In this document: positions 17,837 through 26,096 of the stretch, in pieces
Position numbering within the stretch: position 1 is the stretch's first letter
How the letters are laid out: each line of letters starts with the position of its first letter
Origin: Spirochaetes bacterium GWB1_60_80
Lineage (GTDB): Bacteria; Spirochaetota; Spirochaetia; Treponematales; UBA12059
Length of the DNA: 64,000 nt
Direction of reading: 5' to 3'
Assembly (NCBI GenBank): GCA_001829185.1
Contig: MIAR01000039.1
Span: forward strand, 1 to 64,000
The notes under the pieces: generated by a model
Databases searched by the model: none
What the model was told of the DNA's origin: nothing
What the model saw: only the letters and a program-made list of their open reading frames with translations
Translations under genes and position numbers: made by a program

Positions 17837-19120
17837 ATGAATTATTCGAACCCGTCCAACATCGGCCTGATCGCCTGTCCCGGCGGCGAGCGCTTCACCG
17901 AACTGGTGGCCAAAAGCTTGGCCGGTATCTACAAGCGGCGCTTCGAGCGCAAGACCAAGGTTCTGGCCGAGCGCTACGGCATCAGCCTGGCCGATGCCGT
18001 CCGCCAAATGAATTTCAGCAACGACACCCAGTCCAACCTGCCGCACGTGCCGGGCGATATCGGCCACTACCGCGGACCGCGCCTCAAGATCCATACCCGC
18101 TACAGCTGGTTTGCCAACGGCGAGGTCAAGGCCGAGATACAGGACTCACCGCGCGGCAAGGACATCTACATCTGCCAGGACGTGGAAAATCGACTGCCTT
18201 GCAGTTTTAATGACGGCCGCGAGCAACGCGAACTGTCGGTAAACGACCATATATTCTGCCTGATGACCACTATCGACGCCGCGGTCCAAGCCGGCGCCCG
18301 GCGCATCAGCTTGGTACTGCCAACTTATCCCTACTCGCGCCAGCACAAAAAGAAGGGCCGCGAAGGCCTGACCGCCGCACGCTTTGGCCAGATCATGGAG
18401 TACCTGGGCGTGGCCAGGATTATTACCCTCGATATCCACTCACGCGAGATCGAAAACTGCTTCAACCATCTGCGTCTGGAAAATCTGCACGCCTCGTACC
18501 AGATCATCGAAAAGCTGGCCGGCATCATCGACGTCAGCGATGAGAACCTGGTGGTTGTCTCCCCGGACACCGGCGCCGTGGACCGCAACAAGTTTTACGC
18601 CAGCACCTTGCAGCGGCCGTTGGCGCTGCTGTACAAGGAACGCGATTACTCGCGCGTCAGCACCAATGCTACTGACAACAACATCACCGAAATGCGACTC
18701 CTGGGCGATGTACGCGGCAAAACCGTTTTTATGGCCGACGACATGCTCGGTACCGGCGGTACCATGCTTAAGGCCATGCGCTTCCTCAAGGAACAAGGCG
18801 CCAAGCAGGTAATCTGCGCCATATCGCTACCGCTGTTCAGCTCTAACGCCCATGAGAATTTTGACGCCGCTTACCGTGAGGGTCACTTTCTGCGCATCAT
18901 AGGCACCAATGCCGTGGCGCAGTCCGACCTGCTGAAGCATGAATGGTATATTGAAGCCAATGTCAGCCCGCTATTCGCGCAGATCATTTCGCTCTTGCAC
19001 CAGGACCGCAGCCTGTCGCCGATGCTGGATAACCGCGACATGATAGCCCGCAAGCTCAAGAAGGCCATCAGCAGCCCGCTGACCAGCCAGGCGCCGCCGG
19101 AAACCGCCCCGGGCGGGTGA
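17837..19120 (+). CDS. prs: Ribose-phosphate diphosphokinase (PRPP synthetase), long form
   Basis: A 427-aa enzyme that makes PRPP from ribose-5-phosphate and ATP for purine, pyrimidine, histidine and NAD synthesis. Core motifs are present: LVLPTYPYSRQHKK (ATP-binding flexible region), ITLDIHSREIENCF, and the PRPP-binding loop VFMADDMLGTGGTM. It is about 110 residues longer than the usual 315-aa bacterial enzyme. The extra sequence includes an insert at about residues 35-75 and a C-terminal helical extension. I recall similar long versions in treponemes. The ATG at 17837 is chosen because homology begins just after it. Confidence 0.88.
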   Translation: MNYSNPSNIGLIACPGGERFTELVAKSLAGIYKRRFERKTKVLAERYGISLADAVRQMNFSNDTQSNLPHVPGDIGHYRGPRLKIHTRYSWFANGEVKAEIQDSPRGKDIYICQDVENRLPCSFNDGREQRELSVNDHIFCLMTTIDAAVQAGARRISLVLPTYPYSRQHKKKGREGLTAARFGQIMEYLGVARIITLDIHSREIENCFNHLRLENLHASYQIIEKLAGIIDVSDENLVVVSPDTGAVDRNKFYASTLQRPLALLYKERDYSRVSTNATDNNITEMRLLGDVRGKTVFMADDMLGTGGTMLKAMRFLKEQGAKQVICAISLPLFSSNAHENFDAAYREGHFLRIIGTNAVAQSDLLKHEWYIEANVSPLFAQIISLLHQDRSLSPMLDNRDMIARKLKKAISSPLTSQAPPETAPGG

Positions 19121-19136
19121 GCGCAGCCCGGCCGGT

Positions 19137-19273
19137 CTAGCAGGGTGTTGAAAAACGCGGATGCGGCTTTTCAACACTTCAAAAGCCGGTACAATTACGC
19201 AGCATAGCGCAAGCTATGCGAGGAATTGTTAAGGTTGTTGAGAAAGCAACCGGCTTTTTCAACAACCTGCTAG
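19137..19273. mobile_element. MITE-like element with three nested hairpins
   Basis: A 129-bp non-coding element (19141-19269) flanked by CTAG on both sides (19137-19140 and 19270-19273). Its ends are inverted repeats, CAGGGTGTTGAAAAA against TTTTTCAACAACCTG. Inside are three perfect or near-perfect stems: GTGTTGAAAA/TTTTCAACAC (19145-19177), GCATAGC-GCAA-GCTATGC (19202-19219), and AGGTTGTTGA/TCAACAACCT (19232-19268). AAAAGCCGGT (19181-19190) can also pair with ACCGGCTTTT (19249-19258). It has no reading frame. CTAG may be a target duplication or part of the ends. It lies between convergent genes, where it could also terminate transcription. Confidence 0.65.
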
Positions 19274-19278
19274 CCGGC

Positions 19279-20931
19279 TCAGCGGATCTCGCGCAAGCCC
19301 CGGGTGACGTTGAAGGCGCGGTCGCCGATCTTTTCGATATGGCGGATCAGGTCGATGAACAAGAGTTCGGCCTTGACATCGGCGCCTTTCTGCAGGCGCT
19401 TACGGGATTTTTTCTTGAGCTCGCCGCGGAACTCATCAATGCTTTCCTCAAGGTGGCCAGCGGTGACCAACTGCTCCTCGTTGATACTGCGGTTGATATT
19501 GTCCTTCACGAAGGCCAGGAAATCTTCCACCAACTGAGTATAGGGCACCAGGCTCTCCAGCTCGTCCTTGTCCATCTCCAACTCCCGCTTGGCGGCCTTA
19601 TCCAGCAGCATGATCAGGCTGAAGCAATCGTCGGTAATGTCCTCAAGATCGGTAACCATGCGTAGCATAATACCGACGTTGTTGCTACTCGAGCTATTCA
19701 TGTCGTGTCCGGCGCATTCTAAAAGGAAGCGGCTCAATTCCTCGCGCATCTGGTCGGCGTAGTTTTCCATATTGCGAAAATCGTTTATCCGGGCTTCCAG
19801 GTCGGACCTGGGCTCTTTCAAGAAGTTGCGGAAACCGGTGAACATGGTCTGGCAGAGACCCGCCATGTCGGAAATCTCCTTGCGGGCGCGCAGCAAATTC
19901 AACTCGGGGCTATCCATCAGCGGCGCGGCAATGTACTCCAGGCGGGTATGAATGGCCGCCTCGGCCGGCTTATCCTTGATCAACTTGGTGGCCAATGCCG
20001 ACAGCTGCCTGGTAAACGGCGTGAAAATCAGGGCATTGATGACGTTAAAGACAGTGTGCAGCATGGCGATATGCTGGGCGACCGAAGAATCGCCGGCCAG
20101 CCAGTTGACCAAGGCCAGGAAGGGCGTAAACAGGATAATTGCCCAGACGCTGCCCAACACATTGAACATGATGTGCAAAAAAGCTGCCCGTTTGGCGTTG
20201 ACCTTGGCACCGATCGAAGCCAGCAAGGCGTCGATAGTAGTGCCGATATTGCAGCCCAGCACCAGACCGGCCGCCATCTCAAAGTTGATGACGCCCTGCA
20301 CCGCCAGAGTGATAACCACCGCGGTGGAAGCGCTCGACGAATGGACCAGAATCGTGAACAGGGTACCGGCGCCGGCCGCGATGAGCACCGACAGTGGCCC
20401 GAGATCGGCCACTTTGGCCAGGAAATGCAGCAATTCCGGCGACGGTGCCGGCAAGGCGTGCGACAGGTAATCCAGACCCAGGAACAAAAGGCCGAAGCCA
20501 ACCGCCGCCTCGCCGTAATTTCGAACGCGGCTGGAGCGCTTGGCGGCCATCATCATAATGAAGCCGACGCCGACCAGCGGTAGAGCAATGGCCGAAATTT
20601 TAAATTTGAAACCGATCAGCGACACAATCCAGGCTGTCATGGTGGTGCCGATATTGGCGCCGAAGATGACACCGGCGGCCTGTACCACGCTCAACAAGCC
20701 AGCGTTAACGAAGGAAACCACCATAACGGTGGTGGCCGACGACGACTGAATGATGGCCGTGACGCCGATACCGGTCAGAAGCGCTTTAAAAGTGTTGCCG
20801 GTCATCAGGTTCAGGGTGTGCTTGAGCCGGTCGCCGGCCGCTCGCTGAATTCCCTCGGACAGGATCTTCATGCCGAAGAGGAACAGGCCCAAGGCGCCCA
20901 TCAATTCGATTACCATCAGAATATAGTCCAT
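19279..20931 (-). CDS. Na/Pi cotransporter family protein with PhoU-like domain
   Basis: A 550-aa inner-membrane transporter of the Na+/phosphate (NptA/PNaS) family fused to a cytoplasmic PhoU-like helical domain. The two inverted transport repeats carry the QSSSATT and HSSSAST signatures and the paired FGANIGTTMTAW and GCNIGTTIDALL motifs. The membrane part ends near residue 320. The C-terminal 230 residues are charged helices of PhoU type, thought to regulate uptake. The start is at MDYILMVIELMGALG, with AAAGG 8 nt before it. It is a single gene on its strand, convergent with prs. Confidence 0.88.
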   Translation of the reverse strand: MDYILMVIELMGALGLFLFGMKILSEGIQRAAGDRLKHTLNLMTGNTFKALLTGIGVTAIIQSSSATTVMVVSFVNAGLLSVVQAAGVIFGANIGTTMTAWIVSLIGFKFKISAIALPLVGVGFIMMMAAKRSSRVRNYGEAAVGFGLLFLGLDYLSHALPAPSPELLHFLAKVADLGPLSVLIAAGAGTLFTILVHSSSASTAVVITLAVQGVINFEMAAGLVLGCNIGTTIDALLASIGAKVNAKRAAFLHIMFNVLGSVWAIILFTPFLALVNWLAGDSSVAQHIAMLHTVFNVINALIFTPFTRQLSALATKLIKDKPAEAAIHTRLEYIAAPLMDSPELNLLRARKEISDMAGLCQTMFTGFRNFLKEPRSDLEARINDFRNMENYADQMREELSRFLLECAGHDMNSSSSNNVGIMLRMVTDLEDITDDCFSLIMLLDKAAKRELEMDKDELESLVPYTQLVEDFLAFVKDNINRSINEEQLVTAGHLEESIDEFRGELKKKSRKRLQKGADVKAELLFIDLIRHIEKIGDRAFNVTRGLREIR

Positions 20932-21085
20932 GATCAGCCTTTCGCCTCGCGGCCGTAGGAAAAATGTGCCTGGAGCTGTCCGTGTCGCCACTTTATAACC
21001 GAAAACTAACAGAATTGGAAGCCCCGAACCGGTTGTGTACGACCCGGCCTGGGCATCAGCGGCAGATTTTAGCTGACGATTACGC

Positions 21086-21091
21086 TATACT
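21086..21091 (+). promoter_or_regulatory. -10 box for the 21099 gene, leaderless type
   Basis: TATACT ends 7 nt before the ATG at 21099. The -35 is weak (CAGATT at 21063-21068, 17-bp spacing). No Shine-Dalgarno is present. Confidence 0.35.
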
Positions 21092-21098
21092 CCAAACT

Positions 21099-21929
21099 AT
21101 GCGCTATCACCTACGGGATTGTCCCCCACTCGGCCAGCTTGGCCTGCTCCTGGCCTGCGGCTGCCTATCGCTGGCCAGCCTGCCGGCGCTTCCGCTGGCT
21201 AGCTACTACCCGGCACCCTTGGCCGGCCAACTGATAAGCGGCGCTCAGCCAACCAGCCTGACCAGTGGCCGCTCCATCAGCCTGACCCTCGGGGCCAGCC
21301 ATCCAGCCCAAACCGCCATTGGCCAAGCCCTGGCCGCCATCGACGCCAGCCTGGCTGTCGAGTCGCTCTTTTTCTGGCCCTACCCGCCAACACCCACCGC
21401 CCCGGCAGCCGATTCGGCTGGCCGCTTGTTAGTCTATAACATTTTACGTTCGGTTGGGAGCATGCAAGGTATAGAATATTATTCGGTAACCCGCCAGACC
21501 CGACGGGTATTGTATGAAAGATCAAGCCTGGTAACCGGAGCGGACGGGCACCAAACGGTGGCCGATAGCTGGCAAGCCGCCATCCCCGGGGCCGAGACAC
21601 TCTACACCCGCCAGGACGACGCCTCTTTTGGTGATAACGTCTACCGTTTGTCTCTTGAGCACCTGGTGGATGGCTTTGCCTACACCATGACCAACCTCAC
21701 GGCCATGGCTTACGGCTTTATCCCGGTGGCCAAGCCAGGTCAACTGCTAACCTGCGCCCTGATCATCTTGACGGATGAGGGCATCATCTTTTACGTGGTT
21801 TCTGGCAGCAATACCGTGCTGCTGCCCGGGTTGCGTAATCCCCTCCAGGCTTCGTTCAGCAATCGAGCGCGCGCCATTTACGAATGGTTCAGCCGTGAGG
21901 CCAGTCGACTCTGGCCAAACCGCTCATGA
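21099..21929 (+). CDS. Exported protein of unknown function
   Basis: A 276-aa protein that I do not recognise. The N-terminus is an export signal (LGQLGLLLACGCLSLASLPA). The LLACGC could be a lipobox, but ordinary cleavage near LPALPLA is equally possible. The remainder has no membrane helix and mixes strands and helices (LLVYNILRSVGSMQGIEYY, LIILTDEGIIFYVVSGSNTV). Nothing points to catalysis. The start is inferred from the TATACT box 7 nt upstream and the position of the signal sequence. It overlaps the convergent purD stop by 6 bp. Confidence 0.65.
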   Translation: MRYHLRDCPPLGQLGLLLACGCLSLASLPALPLASYYPAPLAGQLISGAQPTSLTSGRSISLTLGASHPAQTAIGQALAAIDASLAVESLFFWPYPPTPTAPAADSAGRLLVYNILRSVGSMQGIEYYSVTRQTRRVLYERSSLVTGADGHQTVADSWQAAIPGAETLYTRQDDASFGDNVYRLSLEHLVDGFAYTMTNLTAMAYGFIPVAKPGQLLTCALIILTDEGIIFYVVSGSNTVLLPGLRNPLQASFSNRARAIYEWFSREASRLWPNRS

Positions 21930-23177
21930 GTCCTTGCAGAAGGCCCGGCCGATGTCGTGACGAAACCAGACGCCCTCAAAATGAACCGCTTCGGCTAGCT
22001 TGAGGGCCCGGGAATGGGCTTGAAAGTAGTCCTGGCCCAAGCCGACAGCGCTGAAGCAACGTCCGCCGCCGGTGCGCAGTTGCCCCTCAGCGTCACGCAG
22101 GGTACTGGCATGGAAAAGCAGGGCATTGGCCGACGAGGCCGGCAAGGCTTGCACCGGGATGTGCGCCGGATAAGCGCCGGGATAGCCCGGAGCGGCCAAG
22201 GTGATGCCGACGGCCGTCAGCGGCCGGTATTCGAGCTGTAGCTCCCGGACACGGCCGGTGGACACCGTCCAGAATAGGTCGATGGCGTCGCTGGCCAGCA
22301 GCGGCAACAAGGACTGGGTTTCCGGGTCACCGAAACGGACATTAAACTCCAGCAACTTCGGCCCGCTAGCCGTAACCATGATCCCAAAGAAGAGCACCCC
22401 CCGATAGAGCAGCCCTTCCTGCCACAGCATCCGGAAGGTCGGCTCGATGATGATGCTCTCGATGCGACGCATCAGATCTGGATCGGAGCAGGGCACGGGG
22501 CAAATGGCGCCCATGCCGCCGGTATTCTGACCCTGATTGCCCTCACCGGACTTCTTATGGTCAGCGCAAGCCGGCATCAAGATATAATCCTCACCATCGC
22601 ACAGCGCGAATACCGAAAGCTCGTAGCCTTCCAGGAATTCCTCCACCAGCACGGTATCGGACTGCAAGACTTTTTTGGCGAAAGCCTTGAGTTCATTCGG
22701 GTCAGCCGACTCAAAGACGCCCTTGCCAGCCGCCAAGCCACTCTTCTTGAGCACTAGCTTGTTGCCCTCTTTGCCCGGTAGCCAGGCGGCGAAATCATTG
22801 AAGGCGATGAATTGCTTGGTGGCGGCGGATGGAATACCAGCTCGATCGGTCAGGGCGCGGGCAAAGGATTTGCTGGCCTCTAGCTTGGCGGCTTCCTTAC
22901 CGGGACCGAAAACCGCCAGGCCGGCTTCACGCAGTGAATCGGCCACGCCGGCGGCCAAGGGCGCTTCGGGGCCAACGATGACCAGTTTCGAGCCGGTATA
23001 CTGGGTAGCCTTGAGGACGGCGGCGATATTTTCCGGGTCGCCATGCAGGTTGGTACCCAATTCGGCCGTCGCGGCGTTACCCGGCAGGCAGAAAAGGCCG
23101 CTGTTCGTCCTGCTCTGCGCAAAAGCCCAGGCGATGGCGTGTTCGCGCGCACCGGAGCCAAGTATCAATGTCTTCAT
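21924..23177 (-). CDS. purD: Phosphoribosylamine-glycine ligase PurD
   Basis: A 417-aa ATP-grasp ligase for the second step of purine synthesis, joining glycine to phosphoribosylamine. The N-terminus (LILGSGAREHAIAWAFAQS) is diagnostic. The ATP-grasp core includes VLKKSGLAAGKGVF and EEFLEGYELSVFAL. MGAICPVPCSDPDL and FNVRFGDPETQSLLP match PurD. The ATG at 23177 has no ribosome binding site. TAGTAT, with a weak TCGACT 17 bp further up, ends 8 nt before it, so the mRNA may be leaderless. The upstream minus-strand gene ends 30 bp away. Confidence 0.95.
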   Translation of the reverse strand: MKTLILGSGAREHAIAWAFAQSRTNSGLFCLPGNAATAELGTNLHGDPENIAAVLKATQYTGSKLVIVGPEAPLAAGVADSLREAGLAVFGPGKEAAKLEASKSFARALTDRAGIPSAATKQFIAFNDFAAWLPGKEGNKLVLKKSGLAAGKGVFESADPNELKAFAKKVLQSDTVLVEEFLEGYELSVFALCDGEDYILMPACADHKKSGEGNQGQNTGGMGAICPVPCSDPDLMRRIESIIIEPTFRMLWQEGLLYRGVLFFGIMVTASGPKLLEFNVRFGDPETQSLLPLLASDAIDLFWTVSTGRVRELQLEYRPLTAVGITLAAPGYPGAYPAHIPVQALPASSANALLFHASTLRDAEGQLRTGGGRCFSAVGLGQDYFQAHSRALKLAEAVHFEGVWFRHDIGRAFCKDS

Positions 23178-23206
23178 ACCGGCTTATACTAGCAAAAAAG
23201 GCGGGC

Positions 23207-23920
23207 TTAGTCGATAGCGGCGTTGCGCTGCCGCCGGCTGGCCTCCCGAGCCATGCTATCCACTTGGCCGCGGGTATTGCCATTGGCGAACAAACGCGCC
23301 AGGGTAAGCATGCCCGGTCCGGGATTCCTGATGCCAGGGCGGTTGAAATAGCGCACGTAAGTCATGGAACGACCAGCCACCAGTACCGGCTCAACATACC
23401 AGGATACATAATGTTCGTAGAGGTTGTTATCCAGACTCTCCACCAGGCGGGAACGCAGGCCCACGCTACCGTTTTCCAGATAGTCCAGCCGGCTCTCGCC
23501 GATCGTGCCGTAACCGAGCTTTAATCCGAAAAAATTGATGCCGGCATAATAAGTGGTCTGATAATAAGGATCATCCAGCCCGTTGACCAGGCGACTCTGG
23601 GCTATCCAGGGCATAAAATCGGCATAATGCCCGAAATCCAGAACCACAGCCAGGAAGGTGGTGGCGGGCACGTCATACACGGCATGAAACTCGGCGTAGC
23701 CGGCTAAGCGGCGCTCCCCGCTAGCAGCATCCACCAGCAGATCATTGACCGCGGCCAGCATTTCTCCTCGGCGCAGCAAATCTTCCAGAACAGCCCCAGC
23801 CACCCGACCATAATGGAACACAAAGTCCCCGTCCGGGTCGGTCGGTTGCGCCTGGGCCCAGACAGCAGCGGACAAGGCCAACCATAACAACAGGTACAGC
23901 GCCGGTTTGCGGAATCCCAT
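23207..23920 (-). CDS. Exported START/SRPBCC-like protein
   Basis: A 237-aa protein with a clear signal peptide (ALYLLLWLALSAAVWAQA). The mature part contains a segment typical of START/polyketide-cyclase-like lipid-binding folds: VPATTFLAVVLDFGHYADFMPWI, then VSWYVEPVLVAG. Such domains carry hydrophobic ligands; no ligand can be named. It follows parB by 5 bp on the same strand without its own ribosome binding site and is probably translated by coupling. A secreted lipid-binding protein is an unexpected partner for parAB, so shared transcription may be incidental. Confidence 0.6.
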   Translation of the reverse strand: MGFRKPALYLLLWLALSAAVWAQAQPTDPDGDFVFHYGRVAGAVLEDLLRRGEMLAAVNDLLVDAASGERRLAGYAEFHAVYDVPATTFLAVVLDFGHYADFMPWIAQSRLVNGLDDPYYQTTYYAGINFFGLKLGYGTIGESRLDYLENGSVGLRSRLVESLDNNLYEHYVSWYVEPVLVAGRSMTYVRYFNRPGIRNPGPGMLTLARLFANGNTRGQVDSMAREASRRQRNAAID

Positions 23921-23925
23921 TGCGG

Positions 23926-24843
23926 TCAGCGGCCGTCCCCGCCGGTTATCAGGCTGTAGACGCGATCCAGGTCGTCCATGGAAAAATACTCGATGACAAT
24001 GGTACCGCGGTTGGAATCGCCCTTGAGGCTGACCTTGGTGCCCAGGCGACCGATCAGATCCTGCTCGATGGTGGCCAGTTCGGGTCGCAGCTGACCAGCC
24101 GGCTGGCGGGGGGCGGCGGCCGCCTTCGGCTTGGGTTCAACGCCGCGCCCGCCTTTGTTGAAGCTGGCGGCGGAAGCCTCGGCCTCGCGGACGGACAAGC
24201 CATCGGCCAGAATGCGGTTCAAAAGCAGGCTACGGTCAGCCGGGTTGACCACGGCCAACAAGGCGCGGGCATGACCCGGCGTCACCTGGCGGCTGCGCAG
24301 GGCTTCCATGGCCGGTGCCGGCAAGTTGAGCAGTCGCAGGGCATTGGCCACCGCTGGGCGGCTTTTGCCAACGCGCTCGGCGACGTCCTCCTGGGTCAGC
24401 CCGGTCACTTCCATCAGCTGCCGGTAAGCCTCGGCTTCGTCGATTGGGTTGAGATCCTCGCGCTGGACGTTCTCCACCAGGGCCACCTCGAGACGGCGCT
24501 CCCGGCCCAGCTCGCGTACCAGCACCGGCACGTCCTTGAGTCCGGCCACGGCGGCAGCGCGCCAACGACGCTCGCCGGCCACGATGCGGAATAAGCCGTC
24601 GGCCAGCGCCTCGACGATGAGCGGCTGAATGACGCCATGGCGCCGGATCGAGGCCGCCAGTTCGCCGATGGACTCGTCGTCGAAGGACTTGCGCGGCTGG
24701 TCGGGACTGGGCGCGATCTTGCCGACGGCGATCTGACGCACGCCGGCATCCCCGCCGGCAAGCTCGGCCGCCGCATCGGCGTTTTCCTGGTAATTCTCCG
24801 GCATCAGGGCGTTCAGCCCGCGTCCAAGTCCGGTTTTAGCCAC
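23926..24843 (-). CDS. parB: Chromosome partitioning protein ParB
   Basis: A 305-aa parS-binding CTPase that recruits ParA and SMC for chromosome segregation. The N-terminus (MAKTGLGRGLNALMPEN) is the usual ParA-interaction tail. The ParB/Srx-like domain has PSPDQPRKSFDDESIGELA and the CTP-binding GERRWRAA. The helix-turn-helix follows (LTQEDVAERVGKSRPAVAN), then a dimerisation domain after a Lys/Ala/Pro linker. The start overlaps the end of parA by 8 bp. No parS-like 16-mer (TGTTTCACGTGAAACA type) was noticed in the window. Confidence 0.95.
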   Translation of the reverse strand: MAKTGLGRGLNALMPENYQENADAAAELAGGDAGVRQIAVGKIAPSPDQPRKSFDDESIGELAASIRRHGVIQPLIVEALADGLFRIVAGERRWRAAAVAGLKDVPVLVRELGRERRLEVALVENVQREDLNPIDEAEAYRQLMEVTGLTQEDVAERVGKSRPAVANALRLLNLPAPAMEALRSRQVTPGHARALLAVVNPADRSLLLNRILADGLSVREAEASAASFNKGGRGVEPKPKAAAAPRQPAGQLRPELATIEQDLIGRLGTKVSLKGDSNRGTIVIEYFSMDDLDRVYSLITGGDGR

Positions 24844-25591
24844 GTTCGACTACTTCCTTAGCGAGTTTTTCATAACTACGGGCGCCGACACAGGCGGCGT
24901 CGTAAAGGCACACCGGCACGCCATGCGACGGCGCTTCGGATAGCCTAACGTTGCGCGGGATGATAGTCGAGAAAACCTTTTCCTTGAAGTAGGCCGTAAC
25001 CTGCGAAACCACGTCTTGGGCCAGGCGGGTACGAGAATCGTACATGGTAAACAGGATACCGGCGATGCGCAGCTTGGTATTCATGCCTTTCTGCACCAGC
25101 TGGATGGTCTGCAGTATCAAGGACAAGCCTTCGAGGGCAAAATACTCGCATTGCAGCGGAATGAGCACCTCGCTGGCGGCGCACAGACCGTTGAGGGTCA
25201 GAATCCCCAACGATGGCGGGCAATCGATCAGAATGAACTCATACTCGTTCTGAACCCCTGCCAAGGCTTGCTTCAGGAAGTTGTTGCGGTCTTCGCGATC
25301 CACCAGCTCGACGGTAGCGCCAGATAGGTCGATACTCGAAGGCACCAGAAACAAGCCGGACTGTTTGGTGGTACAGATAACCTCGGTCAAACCCACCTTA
25401 CCGCTGATGACTTCATAAATGCCGCGCGAACCGCTCTTGCCGCCCACGCCGCTGGTCAGGTTGGCCTGAGGGTCAAAATCGACCAGCAATGTGCGATGGC
25501 CGGCCCGGGCCAGATATGCACCCAGGTTGATGGCAGTGGTAGTCTTACCTACCCCGCCTTTCTGATTCACGAAAACTATGGTTCGGGCCAT
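24836..25591 (-). CDS. parA: Chromosome partitioning ATPase ParA (Soj)
   Basis: A 251-aa deviant Walker ATPase that moves ParB-parS complexes. The Walker A motif with signature lysine is at the N-terminus (NQKGGVGKTTTAINLG). LVDFDPQANLTSG and ILIDCPPSLG give the A' and Walker B regions. The ATG at 25591 follows GAGGACATGACAG; an upstream in-frame extension lacks homology. It heads the parA-parB pair. In many bacteria parAB sits next to mnmG near the origin. Here mnmG is 18 kb away, so the usual order is broken. Confidence 0.95.
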   Translation of the reverse strand: MARTIVFVNQKGGVGKTTTAINLGAYLARAGHRTLLVDFDPQANLTSGVGGKSGSRGIYEVISGKVGLTEVICTTKQSGLFLVPSSIDLSGATVELVDREDRNNFLKQALAGVQNEYEFILIDCPPSLGILTLNGLCAASEVLIPLQCEYFALEGLSLILQTIQLVQKGMNTKLRIAGILFTMYDSRTRLAQDVVSQVTAYFKEKVFSTIIPRNVRLSEAPSHGVPVCLYDAACVGARSYEKLAKEVVERG

Positions 25592-25744
25592 TCTGTCATG
25601 TCCTCTCGTACCCCGGCGGCAGGCAGCGATTGCCTGCCGGCAGCGCACAAGGGCCTGCGCTTAAAGGTGTCCAGCTGATTCTATCAAAAATGCGGCCGCA
25701 GGACTACTGGTGGGCCGGTCGGTTGCGAAACCAGCCCGGAGAGC

Positions 25745-25774
25745 TTGACCGGACAGGGGCGCTACCGGTACATT
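25745..25774 (+). promoter_or_regulatory. Promoter of the nfu-like gene
   Basis: TTGACC (25745-25750), 18 bp, TACATT (25769-25774). RNA would start near 25781, 17 nt before an ATG with an AAAGGAG site. Confidence 0.5.
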
Positions 25775-25797
25775 GCATTTATAAAGGAGATACTGAT

Positions 25798-26022
25798 ATG
25801 GATATAGATGCTGTGAAGAAAGCCATCCAGGAAGTGCGCCCCTCGCTCCAGGCCGATGGTGGCGATATAGAGTTTGTTTCTGTTGACGACGCCGGCCTGG
25901 TGAAGGTCCGCCTGACCGGGGCTTGCGGTTCCTGCCCGATGGCCGTTATGACCCTCAAGCAGGGTGTCGAGGCGCATCTCAAACGCACCGTCCCCGGCGT
26001 AAAGGAAGTAGTCCAGGCCTGA
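25798..26022 (+). CDS. NifU-like (Nfu) iron-sulfur scaffold protein
   Basis: A 74-aa stand-alone NifU C-terminal domain, which carries a transient [4Fe-4S] cluster to target proteins. The motif GACGSCPMAVMTLKQGVEAHL holds the CxxC cluster ligands, and IQEVRPSLQADGGDIEFV is the usual N-terminal signature. The start is set by AAAGGAGATACTGAT before the ATG and by the family length. It is monocistronic. It may serve the Fe-S enzymes of this window such as MoaA and the GlpO-like protein, but that is inference. Confidence 0.93.
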   Translation: MDIDAVKKAIQEVRPSLQADGGDIEFVSVDDAGLVKVRLTGACGSCPMAVMTLKQGVEAHLKRTVPGVKEVVQA

Positions 26023-26032
26023 CCCTTCCTTC

Positions 26033-26096
26033 TGGCTCGGCGGCATGGCGACGCAGTATCGCCGTCATGCCTGAGAGGCGCCAGGCCACCGAGCCA
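26033..26096. terminator. Large hairpin between convergent nfu and cheB
   Basis: TGGCTCGG (26033-26040) pairs with CCGAGCCA (26089-26096), and an inner stem pairs GGCATG (26042-26047) with CATGCC. There is no U-tract. Its position between two convergent stops suggests a terminator. Confidence 0.5.

Noticed and set aside
22014-22241. Antisense frames across GC-rich genes such as 5727-6638 and 6795-8255
   Set aside because: Long open frames opposite GC-rich genes are expected from codon bias; they lack starts with ribosome binding sites and have unnatural composition.
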